Of a stretch of DNA of 64,000 nucleotides, positions 42,523 to 51,469 are shown piece after piece. A program made the position numbers and the translations under genes. The DNA comes from Nocardioides sp. zg-1228 (lineage in GTDB: Bacteria > Actinomycetota > Actinomycetes > Propionibacteriales > Nocardioidaceae), in contig NZ_CP070961.1 in NCBI RefSeq assembly GCF_017086465.1, forward strand, positions 372,001 through 436,000. Reading direction: 5' to 3'. Numbering within the stretch: position 1 is the first letter of the stretch; each line of letters starts with the position of its first letter. A model generated the notes under the pieces. It was not told where the DNA came from. It saw only the letters and a program-made list of their open reading frames with translations, and searched no databases.

Positions 42523-45500
42523 ATGAAGCTTCGCCCTTCTCTTCGCGCGCGAGCCTCACGCGTGAAGTCCATGCCCACGTCGTTCGCTCCCGCGGTGGCG
42601 CTCGCGGCCGCCCTGGCGGTCGCCGGCGGCGTGGCGCCGCCCGTCTCCGCCGCGCCGGTCGCTGCCGCCGCGCCCGCGGACGACGGCGTCCTCCGGGTGC
42701 TGCTCTTCTACAAGACCGGCTACCACGCCTCATGGGACGAGGGCGTCCAGGCCATCCGCGACCTCGCGGCCGACCTGGGCGAGGAGTACGACCAGGAGGT
42801 GCAGATCCAGGCGACGGAGGACCCCGCGGCGTTCAACACCGCCAACCTCGCCACCGTCGACACCGTCTCGTTCATGCAGACCGGCGGCGTGCTGTTCAAC
42901 CTGGAGCAGCGTGCCGCGCTGGAGGAGTACATCCGCGGCGGCGGTGGCTTCACCGGCATGCACTACACCGGCTGGTCGGTGGGTCAGAGCGAGCACGACG
43001 TCAACCCGTTCTACCTCCGCCTGGTGGGCGCCATGTCCGAGGGACACCCGGAGGACCCCGGCGTGCGGCCGGGTGACGTCGTCGTCGAGGACGAGGAGCA
43101 CCCGCTCACCGAGGGCCTGCCGAGCAGGGTCAACCGCCAGGACGAGTGGTACGACTGGACGGTCAACCCGGCGCCGCACGTGCGCACCCTGGTCGAGGCC
43201 GACGAGTTCTCCTACGGCATGGGTCGCCAGGGCACCACCCACCCGATCACCTGGTGCCAGGAGATCGACGACGGCCGCTCGTGGTACTCCGGGCTCGGCC
43301 ACACCGAGACGTCCTACGCCGAGCCCTACATCCGCACGCAGATGAAGCACGGCCTCGCCTACGCCGCGGGCCTGCTCGAGGCCGACTGCTCGCCGCCGGT
43401 CAAGGACGAGGAGGGCTCGTGGAGCGGCGTCGTGCCGTGGCCCCTGATGCCCATCAACATGGCGCTGACCACGGACGGCAAGGTGCAGTCCTTCGGCAGC
43501 AAGGGCGGCCAGGGCGGCCCGGGCGCGTTCGACTGGACCGGCGACGAGTCGATCTACCAGGGGGGCCAGGTCGAGATCGACATCTGGGACCCGGCCGAGC
43601 CGAGGAGCATGGACATGACCCGCGCCGAGCTGCGCGCCGGGATCATCGAGAACGCCACCTACACCGACCTGTTCTGCTCCATGCAGGTGCAGAGCCCTCA
43701 CACCAAGAAGGTGCTGACCGTCGGGGGCGACGACGGCCTCGGCGAGAACGCGCCCAACGACGCGTCGATGGGCGTCACCAGCTACGACACCAACAACGGC
43801 CTGCAGAACGAGGCCCCGATGCACTACGCCCGGTGGTACCCCACCGGCACGACCATGCCCGACGGCTCCGTCGTCGTCCAGGGCGGCAGCCTGAGCGGCG
43901 GCCCCGGCGGTCCGGGTGTCCTGACCCCCGAGGTCTACACCCCCGACGAGGGCGCCAGCTGGAGGCTGCTGACCGGCGCCAAGAGCGAGGCGGCCTACGG
44001 CAGGCACCAGAACCGCTGGTGGTACCCCCGGGCCTTCGTGACCCCCGGCAAGGGCACGCTGTTCAACATCACCGGCACCCAGATGTACGAGCTCGACCCC
44101 GACGGCAATGACGGCACCGGCGAGCTGACGCTGATCAGCGAGCTCCCGGCGAACATCGCCAACCAGGGCGCCCAGGGCAACCCCGTCGGCGCCACGTCGA
44201 CGGCCGCGATGTACCGACCCGGCAAGATCCTGCAGGTCGGTGGCGGCTGGTGGGCCAACGGCGGCGGCCCCGACGGGGCCCGTGCCGGCTTCACCGTCGA
44301 CCTGACCACTCCCGGCGGCACCGCCAGCCCGGTCATCGAGCCGACCGAGCCGATGAAGTACCAGCGGCACTGGGCCAACTCGACGATCCTGCCCGACGGC
44401 GACGTCCTGGTCACCGGCGGCAGCCGCCAGAACGCCGAGAACGGCGGCTACGTCACCAACGCCGAGATCTGGAACCCCGACACCGGGAAGTGGACCACGA
44501 TCGAGGTGCCCTACGAGCACGCGCGGCTCTACCACTCCGCGGCGCTGCTCCTTCCTGACGGCCGCGTCATGATCGGTGGCGGTGGCGCCCCGGGTCCGCG
44601 CAACTACACGGACGTGGAGTACTACTCCCCGGCCTACCTGTTCGACGGCGACGAGCTCGCCGAGCGCCCGGAGATCACCGAGGCCCCCCAGGAGATCGGC
44701 TACGACGGCACGTTCCAGATCGAGGCGTCCACGCCGGTCTCGCGGGTGACCCTGGTCCGCAACGGGTCGGTGACCCACAGCTTCAACAACGACCAGAACT
44801 TCCAGGACCTCGACTTCGTCCAGGGCCCCGACGGGATCACCGTCACCTCGCCCGTGGACGCCACCTACGCCCCTCCGGGCGCCTACATGCTGTTCGTCTT
44901 CGACGAGGACGGCACCCCGTCGGTCGCCTCGATCCTCGACATCGACCCCACGGTCACGATGGACCAGCGCACCCCGCAGGTCGTCGAGATGTTCGAGTAC
45001 CCCCGCTTCCCGGGCAACGCCGGCGCGATCGCCGACATCGCCCCCGACAGCGGCCGGATGGCTCCGTGGAACGTCGACAGCCAGGTCCAGCTGGTTCCCG
45101 CCCAGCACGCCAGCCAGGGCGCGCTCGGCAAGGTGGGCTACAGCCTGGCCCTCGGCCAGTCGGGCGCGCTGTCGCGGGTCGTCCCGGGTCTCGACCCGGG
45201 CCGCGACTACCGCATCCACCTGCGCTACGCCCGCGACAGCAGGTCTGCCGCACCGGCCGGTCCCGCCAACGCGCGGGTGGCCATCGGCTCGCTCGACCAC
45301 ACGCTGACGGCCGGCACCGACCTGCCCTCGCAGGGCAACGGGCAGGAGGTCGTCTACGGCACCTGGGTGAGCAGCTTCACCGCGAGCAGGCGCAACGAGA
45401 CGCTCCGCCTCGAGGCGGGTGACGGCGACGCCGGGATGATGATCGACAACCTCGTCATCACCGCGGTCGACCCCGGCACCGGTGACGTCGCGGTCCACTA

Positions 45501-48327
45501 CGAGTTCGAGGAGCAGGAGGGTCGCACGGCGGCCAACACCGGCACCGACAGGTCCGTCGGGTCGGCCGAGCTGACCGGCGAGACCGGGTGGGCGGCCGAC
45601 GGCGTCATCGGTGGCGCCCTCGACCTGCCGGGCGGTCCCAACGCCAACACCGCCGACCTGCCCGACAACCTGCTGCGAGGTGCGGACGACTTCACCACCT
45701 CGTTCTGGGTGCGCCCCGACACGATGGGCGACTGGATCAACCTGTTCCACATCGGTGACGGGCTCGGCGACGCCGGCAGCTTCTTCCAGATCCAGATGCG
45801 CACCAGCGGCGGCGACCGTGGCCTGGCGGCCACCTTCAAGGCCAAGGGCTCGAACCTCCAGGAGCGCGTCCAGGCGCCCGACGAGGTCGACGTGGTGCAG
45901 GGACAGTGGAACCACGTCGTCTTCACCCGCAAGGGCGCGACGGGCACGCTCTACCTCAACGGCGAGGTCATCGCCGCGGAGGACGACCTCACCATCGACA
46001 TGGGCGACGTCGGGCCCACGGCCAACAACTGGCTGGGGCGCAACGGCTACGTCGACGACCCGTCGTTCGACGGGCTGATGGACGACGTGCGGCTCTACGA
46101 GTCCACGCTGACCCAGGCCGACGTCACGTCGCTCCACGAGGAGGGCACCGCCCTCGAGACCACGACCACGCTCACGGTCACGCCCGAGTCGCCCTCCCCG
46201 TTCAACGAGCCGCTCACGGTCTCCGCGACGGTGACCGACGAGGTCCCGGGCGACCCCGAGGGCGAGGCCGAGCTCTGGGTCGACGGTGGCCGGATCGGCG
46301 TGCCGGTCGACGTCGTCGACGGTGCGGTGGCGTTCTTGCCCCTCACGCTGGGGCAGGGACAGCACGAGATCGAGGTGCGCTTCGTGGCCGGGGAGGGCTG
46401 GCGCGACTCGCAGGCCTCCACCACCCACATCGTGTCCCGGCCGCCGCCGTCCGCGGGGATCCCCGTCCACTACAGGTTCGACGAGGGACAGGGCACGTCC
46501 GTGCACAACTCCGGGATCGACGCGTCCGTCGGAGCGGCGACGCTCGTGCAGGGTGCTGGCTGGGGGACCGGGCAGTGCGCCGGTGCGGTGTCGCTCAACG
46601 GCACCGGTCACGTCAACCTGCCCAACAACATCACGGCCGGCATGGATGCGGAGTTCTCGTTGTCCACGTGGATCCGACCCACCGACCTGCCCGACTGGAC
46701 CACCCACGTCCAGATCGGCAAGAGCACCCAGGAGTACCTGCTGATCCAGTCCTCGACCTTCGGTGGCGACCGCGGGTTCGCGGCCACGCTGCGCGTCGAC
46801 AACGGGACCGACCACCGCATCCAGCTGCCCGGTGAGGGGGATCTTCCCCTCAACGAGTGGACGCACGTGGTGGTCACCCTCGGGCCCTCCGCGGACGGAC
46901 CCGGCACGGTCGGACGGATCTACTTCGACGGCGAGCTGATGGCGCAGAACACCATCCCGGTGGACATGGGTGACGTCGGGGAGGATGGCACGACCGCCAA
47001 CTTCATCGGCAACACCAGCTATCCCGACCCGAAGCCGACCGAGCTGGTCGACGACTTCCGGATCTACGGCTACGAGCTCGACGCCGACCAGGTCGCCGAG
47101 GTCGCCACCTGCCCGCCGCCCAACCGGGCGCCGGTCGGTGGCGCGGACGCCTACGGCACCGACGAGGGCACCCCCCTCACCGTCGCCGCGCCCGGCGTGC
47201 TGGGCAACGACACCGACGCGGACGAGGACAGCCTCATCGCGACGGGTCTCACCCAGCCGACCGACGGCACGGTGGTGCTGGGCGCCGACGGGTCGTTCAC
47301 CTACACCCCGCGGGCCGGGTTCTCGGGCACCGACACCTTCACCTATCGGGTCAGTGACCGGATCGCGTCGTCGTCGGCGGCGACGACGGTGACCATCACG
47401 GTGCGGAAGGCCGAGGTGCCGCCGGTCAACAGGGCTCCGGTCGGGCAACCCGACGCGTTCAACGCGGTCGAGGGCGCACCGCTGGTGCTCCCGGCGCCCG
47501 GCGTGCTGGGCAACGACACCGACGCCGACGGCGACAGCCTGAGCGCGACGGGTCTCACCCAGCCGGCCAACGGCACGGTGGTGCTGGGTGCCGACGGGTC
47601 GTTCACCTACACCCCGCGGGCCGCGTACTCCGGCACCGACCTCTTCACCTACCGGGCCAGCGACGGCACCGCCACCTCGGCGGCGACGACGGTGACCATC
47701 ACGGTGAAGAAGGCGGCGGGCGGCGGACCGGGCCAGCCCGGTGACGGTCCGGCCACCACGGCGGTCGCGGGTGCGGCGCTGCCGGTGACCTACGGCGCAA
47801 GCGGCTCGGTGTCGGTCACGGTCTCTCCGGAGACCGCGTCCGGGACGGTCGAGCTGCGCAAGGACGGAGCCCTGGTCGCGACCGCTGCGGTCGCGGGTGG
47901 TCGTGGCACCGTGGTGCTGCCGCCGCGGTCCCTGCCGGTCGGCCAGCACGTGCTGACGCTGCGCTACGCCGGCAACGCCAGCCACCGTGCGTCGTCCGCG
48001 GACGTCACCGTCGTCGTCGACCCCGGGCCGACCCGCAAGGCGAGGTCGCGGACCGTCGTGACGATCAAGCCCGAGGTGCTCACCTGGAAGCGCGACTTCA
48101 GGGTGGTCGCCAAGGTCGCGTCGCTGCGGGGCGTGCCGGCGAGGGGCAAGGTGCAGATCCGCATCGACGGACGCCTGGTCACGGTGGCCAGGCTCGACAA
48201 GAAGGGTCGCTACGTCCTCAAGGTCGAGCGCAACCTCAAGGTCGGCAGGCACTGGGTGTCGGTCACCTACCGGGGCAACGCGAGCACCTCGGGGAGCCAG
48301 GTCCGGGAGTGGTTCTGGGTCCGCTGA
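42523..48327 (+). CDS. Secreted ThuA-like plus AA5 copper-radical oxidase multidomain protein
   Basis: A 1934-residue exported protein. A signal peptide (1-45) precedes a ThuA-like domain (about 57-285, LLFYKTGYHASW, GGGFTGMHYTGWS). A galactose/glyoxal-oxidase-like AA5 domain follows (about 300-810). All copper-radical residues are present: Cys 385 in LFCSMQ and Tyr 439 in RWYPTG (thioether-crosslink pair), Tyr 670-His 671 in RLYHSA, and His 752 in VTHSFNNDQ. It therefore probably oxidises an alcohol or aldehyde to the next level with O2, making H2O2. Then come a CBM-like domain, LamG, Ig-like, LamG, two Big_9-like repeats and an Ig-like end. The ATG 7 bases after GAGGGA is used; an in-frame start 84 bases upstream lies inside the promoter. 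The substrate is unknown. Confidence 0.92.
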   Translation: MKLRPSLRARASRVKSMPTSFAPAVALAAALAVAGGVAPPVSAAPVAAAAPADDGVLRVLLFYKTGYHASWDEGVQAIRDLAADLGEEYDQEVQIQATEDPAAFNTANLATVDTVSFMQTGGVLFNLEQRAALEEYIRGGGGFTGMHYTGWSVGQSEHDVNPFYLRLVGAMSEGHPEDPGVRPGDVVVEDEEHPLTEGLPSRVNRQDEWYDWTVNPAPHVRTLVEADEFSYGMGRQGTTHPITWCQEIDDGRSWYSGLGHTETSYAEPYIRTQMKHGLAYAAGLLEADCSPPVKDEEGSWSGVVPWPLMPINMALTTDGKVQSFGSKGGQGGPGAFDWTGDESIYQGGQVEIDIWDPAEPRSMDMTRAELRAGIIENATYTDLFCSMQVQSPHTKKVLTVGGDDGLGENAPNDASMGVTSYDTNNGLQNEAPMHYARWYPTGTTMPDGSVVVQGGSLSGGPGGPGVLTPEVYTPDEGASWRLLTGAKSEAAYGRHQNRWWYPRAFVTPGKGTLFNITGTQMYELDPDGNDGTGELTLISELPANIANQGAQGNPVGATSTAAMYRPGKILQVGGGWWANGGGPDGARAGFTVDLTTPGGTASPVIEPTEPMKYQRHWANSTILPDGDVLVTGGSRQNAENGGYVTNAEIWNPDTGKWTTIEVPYEHARLYHSAALLLPDGRVMIGGGGAPGPRNYTDVEYYSPAYLFDGDELAERPEITEAPQEIGYDGTFQIEASTPVSRVTLVRNGSVTHSFNNDQNFQDLDFVQGPDGITVTSPVDATYAPPGAYMLFVFDEDGTPSVASILDIDPTVTMDQRTPQVVEMFEYPRFPGNAGAIADIAPDSGRMAPWNVDSQVQLVPAQHASQGALGKVGYSLALGQSGALSRVVPGLDPGRDYRIHLRYARDSRSAAPAGPANARVAIGSLDHTLTAGTDLPSQGNGQEVVYGTWVSSFTASRRNETLRLEAGDGDAGMMIDNLVITAVDPGTGDVAVHYEFEEQEGRTAANTGTDRSVGSAELTGETGWAADGVIGGALDLPGGPNANTADLPDNLLRGADDFTTSFWVRPDTMGDWINLFHIGDGLGDAGSFFQIQMRTSGGDRGLAATFKAKGSNLQERVQAPDEVDVVQGQWNHVVFTRKGATGTLYLNGEVIAAEDDLTIDMGDVGPTANNWLGRNGYVDDPSFDGLMDDVRLYESTLTQADVTSLHEEGTALETTTTLTVTPESPSPFNEPLTVSATVTDEVPGDPEGEAELWVDGGRIGVPVDVVDGAVAFLPLTLGQGQHEIEVRFVAGEGWRDSQASTTHIVSRPPPSAGIPVHYRFDEGQGTSVHNSGIDASVGAATLVQGAGWGTGQCAGAVSLNGTGHVNLPNNITAGMDAEFSLSTWIRPTDLPDWTTHVQIGKSTQEYLLIQSSTFGGDRGFAATLRVDNGTDHRIQLPGEGDLPLNEWTHVVVTLGPSADGPGTVGRIYFDGELMAQNTIPVDMGDVGEDGTTANFIGNTSYPDPKPTELVDDFRIYGYELDADQVAEVATCPPPNRAPVGGADAYGTDEGTPLTVAAPGVLGNDTDADEDSLIATGLTQPTDGTVVLGADGSFTYTPRAGFSGTDTFTYRVSDRIASSSAATTVTITVRKAEVPPVNRAPVGQPDAFNAVEGAPLVLPAPGVLGNDTDADGDSLSATGLTQPANGTVVLGADGSFTYTPRAAYSGTDLFTYRASDGTATSAATTVTITVKKAAGGGPGQPGDGPATTAVAGAALPVTYGASGSVSVTVSPETASGTVELRKDGALVATAAVAGGRGTVVLPPRSLPVGQHVLTLRYAGNASHRASSADVTVVVDPGPTRKARSRTVVTIKPEVLTWKRDFRVVAKVASLRGVPARGKVQIRIDGRLVTVARLDKKGRYVLKVERNLKVGRHWVSVTYRGNASTSGSQVREWFWVR

Positions 48328-48353
48328 CCTGAGCCGCACCCGGTGCGAGACGC

Positions 48354-48387
48354 GAACGGCCCCCGCGGGACTCCGCGGGGGCCGTTC
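48354..48387 (+). terminator. Strong hairpin terminator
   Basis: A perfect 15-bp stem (GAACGGCCCCCGCGG with its complement) closes on GACT, followed by TTC and CGT. It lies 27 bases after the oxidase stop and just upstream of the next boxes. Confidence 0.85.
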
Positions 48388-48398
48388 CGTCACCGGGC

Positions 48399-48444
48399 GT
48401 CCACAAGTGTGGACCCACTCAAGGATCCGTTCACATGGTAGGAC
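48399..48444. promoter_or_regulatory. Pair of 16-bp IclR-type boxes
   Basis: GTCCACAAGTGTGGAC (48399-48414) and GTTCACATGGTAGGAC (48429-48444) start 30 bp apart. The second ends 7 bp before TTGACC, the same geometry as at 37704 and 42376. Confidence 0.8.
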
Positions 48445-48451
48445 GAGGTTC

Positions 48452-48481
48452 TTGACCGTGTGCCACGCGTCGCCCTAGCGT
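48452..48481 (+). promoter_or_regulatory. Leaderless promoter of the cupredoxin gene
   Basis: TTGACC and TAGCGT are 18 bp apart, and the ATG begins 6 bases after the -10. Transcription therefore probably starts at or next to the start codon. No Crp-like motif is present in this spacer, unlike its siblings. Confidence 0.75.
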
Positions 48482-48487
48482 CGTGTG

Positions 48488-50410
48488 ATGCTCACCTCAC
48501 GTCGGGCCCTGCGGGCCGCTGTGACGACTGCCGTGACCGCCGTTCTCGTGCTCTCCGGCCTCGTGGCGGCCGGCGCGCTCCCGGGCTCGCCCGCGCCGGC
48601 TGCCGGCCAGGCGGCGCGCACCTGGGTCGTGGACGCGGTCGACGACGCCGACGGCAACAGCTGGCGCTCACGCGACACCGGCACGTCGCGGGTCACGATC
48701 GCGGTCGGCGACACGGTCGAGTGGCGCTTCGAGTGGCCGACGGCCCGCCAGGAGCACGACCTCACGTCGGTGGACACGCCCGCCGGCACCTGGGTGCCCC
48801 CGGTGCAGGAGTACCGCACGCCCGACGACCCGGACGGCCCGGTCCGGCACACGTTCACCGCGCCCGGCACCTACTCCTACACCTGCTCCATCCACGGCAC
48901 GATGATGACCGGCACGGTCGTGGTGACCGAGTCCGGGGAGCCCGGGGGCGAGGCGCCGACGGTCGACGCGAGCGCGACCCCGACGACCGGGCCGGCGCCG
49001 CTCGACGTCGCCTTCAGCGGCTCGGCCCAGCACGCCGGCGACGGCGAGCTGACCTACGTGTGGGACTTCGGGGACGGCGTGACCGGCGCCGGGGCCGAGC
49101 ACCAGCACTCCTACGCCTCGCCCGGGCGCTACACCGCGACGCTCGCCGCCACCGACGCCGACGGAGTCACCGGGACCGACACCGTCGACATCACCGTGAC
49201 CGACGCCCACGCCCACCACGAGCTGCCGCACGTCTCCGCGACGGCGACGCCGGCCTCGGGGACGGCGCCTCTCGCGGTGGCGTTCTCCGCCGAGGTGAGC
49301 ACCAGCGGGCCGTTCCGGGCATTCGCCCACGGGCTCACGGCCTACCCCGAGCTCACCGGCACCGCCACGATGGTGCGCCGGCGCGGTGCCACCCACGCCT
49401 CCCTCGACGTGAGCGGACTCAAGGCCCGCGCCATGCACATGGTGCACGTGCACGAGGAGGCCTGCTCGTCCAACAACGCCGGCGCACACTTCCGGTTCGA
49501 CGAGGCGCTGCCGTTCGAGGAGGCCAACGAGATCTGGCTTCCCTTCACCTCCGACGCCCACGGACGCAGCGGGCTGGTCGAGGTCGTCCAGCCCCAGCGA
49601 GCCGACGAGCAGGCGGTCTCGGTCGTCATCCACGACCCCGACAACCCCGCGCTCCGCATCGGCTGCGTCGACCTGGCGCCCAGCGTCGCCGGACTCACCT
49701 ACGCCTGGGACTTCGGCGACGGCAGCACCGGCCGCGGCACCGACCCGCACCACGTCTACGCCGCCAGCGGCACCCACACCGCGAAGCTGACGGTCGCCGA
49801 CGGTCACGGCAACACCGACATCGCGACCGTGGCCGTGGCCGTGGCCGCGCCCCCCGGGCCGACCCCGGTCGACACCGCGGCCCCCGACACCGCCGTGAGC
49901 GGCGGGCCCGAGGGCGTGGTCCGTGCCCGGCGGGCGACCTTCACGCTGACCAGCACCGAGGCCGGCAGCACCTTCACGTGCAGCCTCGACGGCGCCGCGT
50001 GGCAGGCCTGCCCCGCGACGGCGCGCTTCGCCGGCCTCGACCAGGGCCGGCACCGGCTGCTGGTGCGGGCGAGCGACGCGGCCGGCAACGCCGACGCCAC
50101 CCCGGCCTCGCACGAGTGGGCCGTCGACCGCACCGCCCCGGTCGTCCGCGCCGTGCGGCCGTCGGTGACCACCGACCGCACCCCCACGCTGCGGGCCAGG
50201 GTCCGCGACGCCCACTCGTCCGTACGACGCGTCGTGCTGCAGGTCGACGGCGCCCGGGTCGCGCCGGTGCGCCACGTCGCCCGGCGCGGGCAGGTGCGGT
50301 GGACGCCGCGCCGCCCGCTCGCCCTCGGCCGGCACACCGCGCGACTCGTCGTCGTGGACGCCGCCGGCAACCGGCAGGCCGCGACCTGGACGTTCCGCGT
50401 CCGCCGATGA
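48488..50410 (+). CDS. Secreted cupredoxin-PKD protein with nested Cu/Zn-SOD-like domain
   Basis: An exported 640-residue protein. After the signal peptide (about 1-43), a plastocyanin-like cupredoxin domain (about 44-148) has His 90, Cys 133, His 136 and Met 139/140 (YTCSIHGTMM) as type 1 copper ligands. PKD domain 1 spans about 157-238 (VWDFGDG). A second PKD domain starts at about 248 and is interrupted after its second strand by a Cu/Zn-SOD-like domain (about 280-397). It resumes at GLTYAWDFGDGSTG (402-452). The SOD-like part keeps HVH (320, 322), His 334 and His 382 plus Cys 326 and 393; the zinc site is less clear. Two Ig-like domains close the protein. Electron transfer or H2O2/superoxide handling beside the oxidase is inference. 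Confidence 0.88.
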   Translation: MLTSRRALRAAVTTAVTAVLVLSGLVAAGALPGSPAPAAGQAARTWVVDAVDDADGNSWRSRDTGTSRVTIAVGDTVEWRFEWPTARQEHDLTSVDTPAGTWVPPVQEYRTPDDPDGPVRHTFTAPGTYSYTCSIHGTMMTGTVVVTESGEPGGEAPTVDASATPTTGPAPLDVAFSGSAQHAGDGELTYVWDFGDGVTGAGAEHQHSYASPGRYTATLAATDADGVTGTDTVDITVTDAHAHHELPHVSATATPASGTAPLAVAFSAEVSTSGPFRAFAHGLTAYPELTGTATMVRRRGATHASLDVSGLKARAMHMVHVHEEACSSNNAGAHFRFDEALPFEEANEIWLPFTSDAHGRSGLVEVVQPQRADEQAVSVVIHDPDNPALRIGCVDLAPSVAGLTYAWDFGDGSTGRGTDPHHVYAASGTHTAKLTVADGHGNTDIATVAVAVAAPPGPTPVDTAAPDTAVSGGPEGVVRARRATFTLTSTEAGSTFTCSLDGAAWQACPATARFAGLDQGRHRLLVRASDAAGNADATPASHEWAVDRTAPVVRAVRPSVTTDRTPTLRARVRDAHSSVRRVVLQVDGARVAPVRHVARRGQVRWTPRRPLALGRHTARLVVVDAAGNRQAATWTFRVRR

Positions 50411-50496
50411 GGCGCGGCATCCCCGCGGACGCCGATCTCCAGTACGTTCGAGGTGGCGAGGTCGCGACGCGGCTCGACGATGGTGAGGGGACGCTG

Positions 50497-50817
50497 ATGG
50501 TGCGGCTCGGACTGGCACTGGTCACCGTGCTCGCGGTGGCCGGGTGCGGCGCCGACGAGCTGTCGATGACCGAGGCGTGCGCGGAGGTGCGCGAGCCCGT
50601 GGAGGACGCGATGACCGCGGGTGACGTGGGGCGGGCCGCCAGCGTGCTCCGCGACGTCGCCGAGCGCGGCGACGCGGAGGTCGAGCGGGTCTTCGGCGAC
50701 GCTGCCGACGCCGCCGACCACGTCGCGGAGCACGGCAACGAGGACGGCGCCCCCGCGTGGGTCACCGTGGCCTTCGGACACCTCGACGAGGCGTGCGGGG
50801 TCAACCCGGGGGACTGA
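50497..50817 (+). CDS. Small lipoprotein of unknown function
   Basis: A 106-residue protein with a short signal peptide and lipobox AVAGC (Cys 17), followed by a helical acidic domain with two further Cys (in TEACAEV and DEACGV) that could form a disulfide. The function is not recognised. GAGGGG lies 6 bases before the ATG. The frame is open far upstream but only as a shadow of the cupredoxin gene. Its 3-prime end overlaps the end of the convergent TetR gene by 17 bp. Confidence 0.75.
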   Translation: MVRLGLALVTVLAVAGCGADELSMTEACAEVREPVEDAMTAGDVGRAASVLRDVAERGDAEVERVFGDAADAADHVAEHGNEDGAPAWVTVAFGHLDEACGVNPGD

Positions 50818-51403
50818 CCGCCCGCTGGGCGAGCGCCTCGAGGTGCAGGTCCAGCACCGCCTGCATCCCCGACACGGAGGCGGCGTCGGGTCGCAGCGCG
50901 GCGTGCACCGCGAGCCCGTCGACGAGCGCGAAGAGCCTCTCGGCCTCGAGGTCGACGACCTCCGGCGAGGCGTCCGACAGCAGTGCGCCCGCCCACCGGT
51001 GGCACGCCGCCCGCAGCCGGTCGAAGGCGTCGTCGCGCAGCGCCCGCAGGTCGTCGTCGACCATCGCCCTGACCGAGAACGCCAGCCACACCTCGTTCTC
51101 GACCGCCCGCTCCGGATCGAGCGGCAACAGCTGGGCCAGCGCGGTCTTCGCGGCCGCGAGGCGGTCGTCGGGCAGGGCGAGCGCGGCGACGCGGGCCTCC
51201 AGCCGCTCGATGACCAGGTGCATCGCGAACCGCAGGAGGTCGGACTGGCTGGCGAAGTAGTGGCGCAGTGACCCGGTCGACAGCCCGGCCTCGCGCGCCA
51301 CGTTGCGGACCGAGGCCTGCTCCACCCCCTCGTCGCGGACGACCCGCCACACCGCCGCGGCGAGCTGGCGGCGGCGCTCCTCACGATCGACGGCTCGGGG
51401 CAC
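50801..51403 (-). CDS. TetR-family transcriptional regulator
   Basis: A 200-residue regulator. The N-terminal helix-turn-helix reads VRNVAREAGLSTGSLRHYFASQSDLL (about residues 25-50), followed by an all-helical ligand domain. The GTG of VPRAVDREERR was chosen; an upstream in-frame GTG lies in the operator-like sequence. It is divergent from the membrane protein at 51470, and two inverted repeats lie between them. It therefore probably represses itself and that gene. Confidence 0.86.
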   Translation of the reverse strand: MPRAVDREERRRQLAAAVWRVVRDEGVEQASVRNVAREAGLSTGSLRHYFASQSDLLRFAMHLVIERLEARVAALALPDDRLAAAKTALAQLLPLDPERAVENEVWLAFSVRAMVDDDLRALRDDAFDRLRAACHRWAGALLSDASPEVVDLEAERLFALVDGLAVHAALRPDAASVSGMQAVLDLHLEALAQRAVSPPG

Positions 51404-51412
51404 GGCTCTGTG

Positions 51413-51458
51413 TATCACACCTGTGCTAGCGTGCGTTCTATCACAGTCGTAATAGAAC
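51413..51458. promoter_or_regulatory. Two inverted repeats, probable TetR operators
   Basis: TATCACACCTGTGCTA (51413-51428) is an inverted repeat with one mismatch. GTTCTAT and ATAGAAC (51435-51441 and 51452-51458) are exact complements around a 10-bp spacer. TAGCGT at 51427-51432 may be the -10 of the downstream gene, placing both repeats over the promoter. Confidence 0.6.
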
Positions 51459-51469
51459 GGGGGTCGGCG

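Noticed and set aside
42730..48393. A continuous minus-strand frame of nearly 1900 codons opposite the oxidase gene, and a similar one opposite 37867-41877
   Set aside because: They are antisense shadows caused by GC-rich codon bias. The composition is Arg/Val/Gly/His-rich with no domains, while the plus strand has a signal peptide and clear domain order.
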